Shown here piece by piece: positions 14,957 through 19,580 of a stretch of DNA of 19,580 nucleotides (position 1 is the first letter of the stretch; the number at the start of each line of letters is the position of its first letter). The notes below the pieces were generated by a model. It made no database searches, had not been told where the DNA came from, and worked only from the letters and a program-made list of their open reading frames with translations. The translations under genes were made by a program, and so were the position numbers. This stretch comes from Roseiarcus sp049513815 (lineage in GTDB: Bacteria > Pseudomonadota > Alphaproteobacteria > Rhizobiales > Beijerinckiaceae): positions 1 to 19,580 of the forward strand of contig JBEKVR010000093.1 in assembly GCA_049513815.1 (NCBI GenBank), given 5' to 3'.

Positions 14957-15869
14957 CGTCGCCGTCCCCGCCGTGTCGAGCGAAGAAGCGGCTGAGGTTC
15001 TCGCCCAACCGACGCCGCTCGCCGCGTTTTGGGCCGCCTTCCGCGAGAACCGCGGCGCCGTGTTTGGCCTCGTCGTCATCTCCACGATCGCGCTGATTGC
15101 GATCTTCGCCGACTTTATCGCGCCGCACTCGCCGATCGAGCAGTTTCGCGACGCCGTGCGCGCGCCGCCGATCTGGGACCCGGGCGGCACGTGGCGCTAC
15201 GCGCTCGGCACCGATGGCGACGGCCACGACACACTGTCGCGGCTCATCTTTGGCGCGCGCGTGTCGCTGTTCATCGGTCTGTCGGTGATGAGCGTGTCGT
15301 TCGTGGTCGGCGTCGTGCTCGGCCTCCTCGCGGCTTCGGTCGGGTCGCTGGTCGACGTCGTGATCACCCGCGTCATGGACCTGATCATGGCGGTGCCGAG
15401 CCTGGTGATGGCGATCCTGGTCGTCGCCGTGCTCGGCCCGAGTCTCGCCAACACCATCGTTGCGGTGACGATCGTCTACTTGCCGCGCTATGTCCGATTG
15501 GTGCGCGCCTCCGCGCTCGGCGAATTGACCAAGGACTACGTCACCGCCGCGCGCGTCGCCGGCGTCGGACCGCTGCGGTTGATGGTCTCGACCGTGCTGC
15601 CCAATTGTCTCGCGCCGCTGATCGTCCAGGCGGCGCTCGGCGTCTCCGACGCCATTCTCGAAGCGGCGGGCCTCGGCTTCCTCGGCCTCGGCGCCCAGGC
15701 GCCGACGCCGGAATGGGGCACGATGCTCGCCGATTCGCGCGAGTTCATCCGCTCCGATCCCTGGATCGTCGCGCTGCCAGGCCTGGCGATCCTCATCGCC
15801 GTCGTCGCGATCAACCTGACCGGCGACGGGCTGCGCGACGCGCTCGATCCCAGAATGCGGCGGACCTGA
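14946..15869 (+). CDS. dppC: Dipeptide ABC transporter permease DppC
   Basis: Second permease of the pair, 307 aa. A cytoplasmic N-terminal arm (about 1-35, with FWAAFRENRGAVFGL) is followed by a first span, a periplasmic loop with the YALGTDGDGHDTLSRLIFGARVS-type signature (cut here to its core, GTDGDGHDTLSRLI) and further spans. The EAA loop is KDYVTAARVAGV, and the AGLGFLGLGAQAPTPEWGTM segment is typical of DppC/OppC. I start at ATG 14946, overlapping the dppB end by 11 bp; in-frame upstream starts would reach deep into dppB. Translation is thus coupled to dppB. The stop at 15869 is 3 bp before dppD. Confidence 0.93.
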   Translation: MAADVAVPAVSSEEAAEVLAQPTPLAAFWAAFRENRGAVFGLVVISTIALIAIFADFIAPHSPIEQFRDAVRAPPIWDPGGTWRYALGTDGDGHDTLSRLIFGARVSLFIGLSVMSVSFVVGVVLGLLAASVGSLVDVVITRVMDLIMAVPSLVMAILVVAVLGPSLANTIVAVTIVYLPRYVRLVRASALGELTKDYVTAARVAGVGPLRLMVSTVLPNCLAPLIVQAALGVSDAILEAAGLGFLGLGAQAPTPEWGTMLADSREFIRSDPWIVALPGLAILIAVVAINLTGDGLRDALDPRMRRT

Positions 15870-15872
15870 GCC

Positions 15873-16874
15873 ATGGCGCTGCTCGAAGTCCGCAACCTCA
15901 CCGTCGCCTTCGCCAGTCGCCATGGCGACTTCGTCGCCGTCGACGGCCTCAACATCACCGTCGACCGCGACGGCGTGCTGGCGATCGTCGGCGAGTCCGG
16001 CTCGGGCAAGTCGGTGGCGATGCTTGCGGTGATGGGGCTGCTGCCGTTCACCGCCAGGGTGACCGCCGACCGCATGACGTTCGACGGCGCAGACCTGATG
16101 ACGATGACGCCGGCCCAACGCCGCCGCATCGCCGGAAAAGACCTGGCGATGATCTTCCAGGAGCCGATGTCGTCGCTGAACCCCTGCTTCACGGTCGGCT
16201 TCCAGATCAGCGAGGCGCTCAAGGCCCATCTCGATCTCGACCGCCGCGCCCGAGCCAAGCGCGTCGTCGAGTTGCTGGCGGAGGTCGGCATCCCCGATCC
16301 GGCCCGCCGTGCGCGCGCCTTTCCGCACCAGCTTTCGGGCGGCATGAGCCAGCGGGTGATGATCGCAATGGCGCTCGCCTGTCGGCCGAAGCTGCTCATC
16401 GCCGACGAGCCGACGACCGCGCTCGACGTGACGATCCAGGCGCAGATCCTCGATTTGTTGCTGTCGCTCAAACAGCGCAACGGCATGGCGCTGGTGCTCA
16501 TCACCCACGACATGGGCGTCGTCGCCGAGACCGCCGATCGCGTCATCGTCCAATACGCCGGCCAGCAGGTCGAGGAGAACGAGACCGGCCCGCTGTTCGC
16601 CGATCCTCATCATCCCTACACCGCCGCGCTGCTTGCCGCTTTGCCAGAGCGCGCGACGGGGCGCCGGCTGCCGGCGATCCCCGGCGTCGTGCCCGGCCAG
16701 TTCGACCGGCCGCGGGGCTGCCTGTTCGCGCCGCGTTGCGCCTTCGCCTTCGACGCCTGCCGCCGCGCCGAGCCCCCTCGCGCCCCGGCCGAGCTTGGCC
16801 GCGCCTTGTGCTACACGCCGCTCAGCGGCGGCCAGTCGGCGCCGAGGCCGGCGGGCGAAGGAGCGGCGGCATGA
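15873..16874 (+). CDS. dppD: Dipeptide ABC transporter ATPase DppD
   Basis: First ATPase subunit of the importer, 333 aa, at the cytoplasmic face. Walker A is GESGSGKS (40-47), the Q-loop region IFQEPMSSLNP, the ABC signature LSGGM (154-158), and Walker B LLIADEP with D178 and E179. The C-terminal oligopeptide/dipeptide extension carries cysteines in GCLFAPRC, DAC and ALCY. Four cysteines there have been shown to hold an iron-sulfur cluster in a structure of a thermophile DppD, and the set looks conserved here. The start is 3 bp after the dppC stop, and the TGA overlaps the ATG of dppF (ATGA), so the genes are coupled. Confidence 0.94.
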   Translation: MALLEVRNLTVAFASRHGDFVAVDGLNITVDRDGVLAIVGESGSGKSVAMLAVMGLLPFTARVTADRMTFDGADLMTMTPAQRRRIAGKDLAMIFQEPMSSLNPCFTVGFQISEALKAHLDLDRRARAKRVVELLAEVGIPDPARRARAFPHQLSGGMSQRVMIAMALACRPKLLIADEPTTALDVTIQAQILDLLLSLKQRNGMALVLITHDMGVVAETADRVIVQYAGQQVEENETGPLFADPHHPYTAALLAALPERATGRRLPAIPGVVPGQFDRPRGCLFAPRCAFAFDACRRAEPPRAPAELGRALCYTPLSGGQSAPRPAGEGAAA

Positions 16875-17833
16875 GCGCGGTGATCGAAGCGCGCGCCCTG
16901 TCGCGCGACTACGTCGTCTCGCGCGGCGCCTTCCGGCCGCCGGCGGTCGTCCATGCGCTCGACGGCGTGTCGTTTTCGCTCGACGCCGGGCGCACGCTGG
17001 CGGTGGTCGGCGAATCCGGTTCGGGCAAGTCGACGCTGGCGCGGCTGTTGACGCTGATCGAGCCGCCGACCGCCGGCGCGCTGCTGATCGAGGGCGAGGA
17101 CGTCGCGACCGCCGATCACGCCCGTCGCCGTCGCCTGCGTCAAGACGTGCAGATGGTGTTCCAGAATCCCTATGGCTCGCTGAACCCGCGTCAGCGGATC
17201 GGCAAGGCGCTGGAGGAGCCGCTGCTCGTCAACACCCGGCAATCGGGCGCCGAGCGCGAGGCGGCGGCGCGCGCGATCATGGCCAAGGTCGGCCTGCGGC
17301 CCGAGTTCTTCCACCGCTATCCGCACATGTTCTCCGGAGGCCAGCGCCAGCGCATCGCCATCGCGCGCGCGCTGATGCTGAGGCCAAAGATCCTGGTGCT
17401 CGATGAGCCGGTGTCGGCGCTCGACGTGTCGATCCGCGCCCAGGTGCTCAACCTGCTCGCCGAGCTTCAGGAGGAGTTCAACCTCGCCTATGTCTTCGTT
17501 TCGCACGACCTGTCGGTCGTCCATCACATCGCCAACGAGGTGATGGTCATCTATCTCGGCTATGCGGTCGAGCTCGGCGGGCGCGAGGCGATTTTCTCCG
17601 CGCCGCAGCACCCCTATACGCGCGCGCTGCTGTCGGCGACGCCGGTCGCCGATCCGACCGCCAAGCGCGGGCGCATCCTACTCAAGGGCGAACCGCCGTC
17701 GCCAATCGCGCCGCCGCCCGGCTGCCCGTTCAATCCACGTTGCCCGCTCGCCTTCGACCGCTGTCGCAAGGAAAAGCCGCCGCTCGAAGTCAAGCAGGGA
17801 CGCGCGGTCGCGTGCTGGGCCGTGACGCCGTGA
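16871..17833 (+). CDS. dppF: Dipeptide ABC transporter ATPase DppF
   Basis: Second ATPase subunit, 320 aa, pairing with DppD. Walker A is GESGSGKST (47-55), the Q-loop FQNPYGSLNP, the signature FSGGQRQRIAIARAL, Walker B ILVLDEPVSALDVS and the H-loop VSHDLSVV. The C-terminal extension GCPFNPRC...DRC...ACW again has four cysteines in the same pattern as DppD. The start ATG overlaps the dppD stop by 4 bp. Although the same frame is open far upstream through dppC and dppD, the protein family begins only at MSAVIEARALSRDY, so I start here. Its own stop overlaps the GTG start of the GMC oxidoreductase by 4 bp. Confidence 0.93.
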   Translation: MSAVIEARALSRDYVVSRGAFRPPAVVHALDGVSFSLDAGRTLAVVGESGSGKSTLARLLTLIEPPTAGALLIEGEDVATADHARRRRLRQDVQMVFQNPYGSLNPRQRIGKALEEPLLVNTRQSGAEREAAARAIMAKVGLRPEFFHRYPHMFSGGQRQRIAIARALMLRPKILVLDEPVSALDVSIRAQVLNLLAELQEEFNLAYVFVSHDLSVVHHIANEVMVIYLGYAVELGGREAIFSAPQHPYTRALLSATPVADPTAKRGRILLKGEPPSPIAPPPGCPFNPRCPLAFDRCRKEKPPLEVKQGRAVACWAVTP

Positions 17834-19440
17834 GCGAGGACTACGACTTCGTCGTCGTAGGCGCCGGCTCGGCCGGTTGCGTGCTCGCCAACCGACTCTC
17901 CGCCGATCCGCGCCATCGCGTGCTGCTGCTCGAAGCGGGCGGCCGCGACAACTGGATCTGGCTGCACATTCCCGTCGGCTATCTCTTCGCCATCGGCAGT
18001 TCGCGCGCCGACTGGCGGTTCAAGACGGCGGCGGAAGCGGGACTCAACGGCCGCGCGATCGCCTATCCGCGCGGCCGCGTGCTCGGCGGGTCTTCCGCCA
18101 TCAACGGCATGATCTACATGCGCGGCCAGGCCGCCGACTACGACGGCTGGCGCCAGCTCGGCCTCGAGGGTTGGGGCTGGGACGACGTGCTGCCCTTCTT
18201 CAAGCGCCACGAAGACTATCACGGCGGCGCTGACGCGCTGCACGGCGCGGGCGGCGAATGGCGGATCGAACGACCGCGCGTCGCCTGGCCGATCCTCGAC
18301 GCGGTGCGCGACGCGGCGGCCGAGGTCGGCATCGCCAAGGTCGACGATTTCAACCGCGGCGACAACGAAGGCTCCGCTTATTTCGACGTCAATCAGCGGC
18401 GCGGACGGCGCTGGAGCGCGGCGGGCGGCTTCCTCAAGCCGATCCTCAACCGCCCGAACCTGCGCGTGGTCACTGGCGCCCATGTCGAGCGGCTGATCTT
18501 CGAGGGCCCGCGCGCGGTCGGCGTGCGCTACGGCGCCGGCGGAATCGGCCACGAGGCGCGCGCCAGCGGCGAAATCGTGCTCGCCGCCGGGGCGATCGGC
18601 ACGCCGCAATTGCTCGAACTGTCAGGCGTCGGCCGCCCGGAGGTCGTCGCTTCGCTCGGCCGCGAAATCGTCTGCGCTTCGCCTGGCGTCGGCGAGAACC
18701 TGCAGGACCATCTGCAGTTGCGCACGATCTTCCGCATCGCCGGCGCGCGCACGCTCAACGTCGAATACCGCTCGCTGGCGCGCCGCGCCGGCATGGCGCT
18801 CGACTACGCGCTGCGGCGGCGCGGGCCGATGACCATGGCGCCGTCGCAAGTCGGCGTCTTTGCCAAAAGCTCGCCCGACTTCGCCACCGCCAATCTCGAG
18901 TTCCACGTCCAGCCGTTGTCGCTCGATCGTTTCGGCGAGCCATTGCACGCGTTTCCCGCCATCACGCTGAGCGTCTGCAACCTCAGACCGACGAGCCGCG
19001 GCTCGAGCCATGCGGTCGGCCCCGATCCACATGCCGCGCCGGAGATCCGGCCGAACTACCTCTCGACCGACGACGACGCGCGCGTCGCTGTCGATTCGAT
19101 CCGGCTCGCCCGCCGCATTGCGGCGGCGCCGGCGCTCGCTCCCTTCCGGCCCGAGGAACACTTGCCCGGCGCGGTGGCCAAGAGCGACGCCGAGCTCAGG
19201 CGTGCGGCTGGCGACATCGGCACAACCATCTTCCATCCGGTCGGCACGGCGAAGATGGGCCGCGACGACGACCCGACAGCGGTGGTCGACGCTACGCTCA
19301 AGCTGCGCGGCGTCGGCGGAATCCGCATCGCCGATGCGTCGGTCATGCCGCGCATCACCTCCGGCAACACCGCCGCGCCGACGATGATGATCGCCGAAAA
19401 GGCGGCGGCGATGATCCTCGCCGACGCGGCGGGACGCTGA
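17830..19440 (+). CDS. GMC-family FAD oxidoreductase (choline dehydrogenase-like)
   Basis: A 536-aa flavin alcohol dehydrogenase/oxidase of the glucose-methanol-choline family. The FAD-binding N-terminus has GAGSAG (11-16) and the LLLEAGG strand. GMC signature 1 is YPRGRVLGGSSAINGMIYMR, and signature 2 is GAIGTPQLLELSGVG. The active-site pair is H469 (FHPVGTAKMG) and N513 (GNTAAPTMM). There is no signal peptide. The start is a GTG whose bases overlap the dppF TGA (GTGA); the frame is open upstream to 17740, but the extra residues are antisense-like and unlike the family. Translational coupling to the dpp operon is unusual and points to a linked substrate. Relatives oxidise choline, alcohols or polyethylene glycol; sequence alone does not decide, so no gene symbol is given. 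Confidence 0.92.
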   Translation: MSEDYDFVVVGAGSAGCVLANRLSADPRHRVLLLEAGGRDNWIWLHIPVGYLFAIGSSRADWRFKTAAEAGLNGRAIAYPRGRVLGGSSAINGMIYMRGQAADYDGWRQLGLEGWGWDDVLPFFKRHEDYHGGADALHGAGGEWRIERPRVAWPILDAVRDAAAEVGIAKVDDFNRGDNEGSAYFDVNQRRGRRWSAAGGFLKPILNRPNLRVVTGAHVERLIFEGPRAVGVRYGAGGIGHEARASGEIVLAAGAIGTPQLLELSGVGRPEVVASLGREIVCASPGVGENLQDHLQLRTIFRIAGARTLNVEYRSLARRAGMALDYALRRRGPMTMAPSQVGVFAKSSPDFATANLEFHVQPLSLDRFGEPLHAFPAITLSVCNLRPTSRGSSHAVGPDPHAAPEIRPNYLSTDDDARVAVDSIRLARRIAAAPALAPFRPEEHLPGAVAKSDAELRRAAGDIGTTIFHPVGTAKMGRDDDPTAVVDATLKLRGVGGIRIADASVMPRITSGNTAAPTMMIAEKAAAMILADAAGR

Positions 19441-19441
19441 C

Positions 19442-19580
19442 ATGGCCGCCGCGCCGCTCGAAACGCCGATCGACGGCCGCCAGTCCGAGGCGGCGCTCGC
19501 GATCGCGCGCGGCGTCAGGCGGCTCCTCAGGGCGCGCGGTTTCGCCACCGTCACCGAGCTGCCGCTCTCCAGCGGGCGGC
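19442..19580 (+). CDS. mmcB: MmcB-family DNA repair protein, 3'-truncated
   Basis: Only the first 46 complete codons are in the window: MAAAPLETPIDG, then EAALAIARGVRRLLRARGF, then TVTELPLSSGRR. The IARGVRRLL helix followed by a VTELPL-SGRR strand matches the N-terminus of MmcB-type proteins, putative nucleases in alphaproteobacterial DNA repair linked to mitomycin C survival in Caulobacter. The start ATG is 1 bp after the GMC stop and has no good ribosome site, so it may be translated by coupling to the gene upstream. The catalytic part lies beyond the edge, and the call rests on this short stretch. Confidence 0.72.
   Translation, partial: MAAAPLETPIDGRQSEAALAIARGVRRLLRARGFATVTELPLSSGR

Noticed and set aside
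14928..16613. 561-codon open frame on the minus strand
   Set aside because: It is antisense to dppC and dppD, rich in Arg, His and Asp, with no recognisable domain.
15029..17833. Stop-free 934-codon frame running through dppC, dppD and dppF
   Set aside because: Only the last 320 codons are protein-like (DppF). The upstream part is arginine-rich shadow of dppC and dppD, a common effect of high GC.
1..19580. CRISPR arrays, insertion sequences, tRNA or rRNA genes
   Set aside because: No spaced direct-repeat array, transposase frame, terminal repeat pair or tRNA/rRNA-like sequence was seen on either strand.

Overview
The window is GC-rich, densely coding DNA that reads like an alphaproteobacterial chromosome, most likely Hyphomicrobiales (Rhizobiales). 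The placement rests on the strong G/C third-position bias, the fused cysNC gene, and the start of an mmcB-type DNA repair gene at the right edge, a family I know mainly from Alphaproteobacteria. I see no transposase, phage gene, CRISPR array, tRNA or rRNA. Most of the window is ordinary chromosomal metabolism and transport.

Layout, left to right. (1) 1-3372, plus strand: the 3' part of a xylulokinase gene, a sterol-desaturase/fatty-acid-hydroxylase family membrane protein, and a short-chain dehydrogenase. (2) 3377-6691, minus strand: an exported polysaccharide-deacetylase-like protein lying downstream of a large membrane-bound GGDEF-EAL protein. The GGDEF-EAL gene and its promoter region are clearly more AT-rich than everything around them. 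(3) 6692-7265: the only long non-coding stretch (574 bp), ending in a near-perfect 22-bp palindrome that touches the start codon of a MarR-GNAT fusion gene. (4) 8161-9295: three small uncharacterised proteins, one probably cytoplasmic, one exported and one with two membrane spans. (5) 9383-12159: cysD and cysNC, the sulfate-activation pair (ATP sulfurylase plus APS kinase). (6) 12296-19440: a complete dipeptide ABC transporter (dppABCDF order) whose last gene overlaps a GMC-family FAD oxidoreductase by 4 bp. (7) 19442-19580: the first 46 residues of an MmcB-family protein, cut by the window edge.

How the genes work together. CysD and CysNC form one enzyme assembly that turns sulfate into PAPS. 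The Dpp genes encode a periplasmic binding protein, two permeases and two ATPases that import short peptides, and the coupled GMC oxidoreductase may act on something brought in or released by that system. The GGDEF-EAL protein probably turns over cyclic di-GMP at the inner membrane and might influence an envelope polysaccharide modified by the neighbouring deacetylase, but that link rests on proximity only. I found no convincing undescribed multi-gene system. The best leads are the self-overlapping operator and possible leaderless start of the MarR-GNAT gene, the compositional island carrying the GGDEF-EAL gene, and the dpp-GMC coupling.
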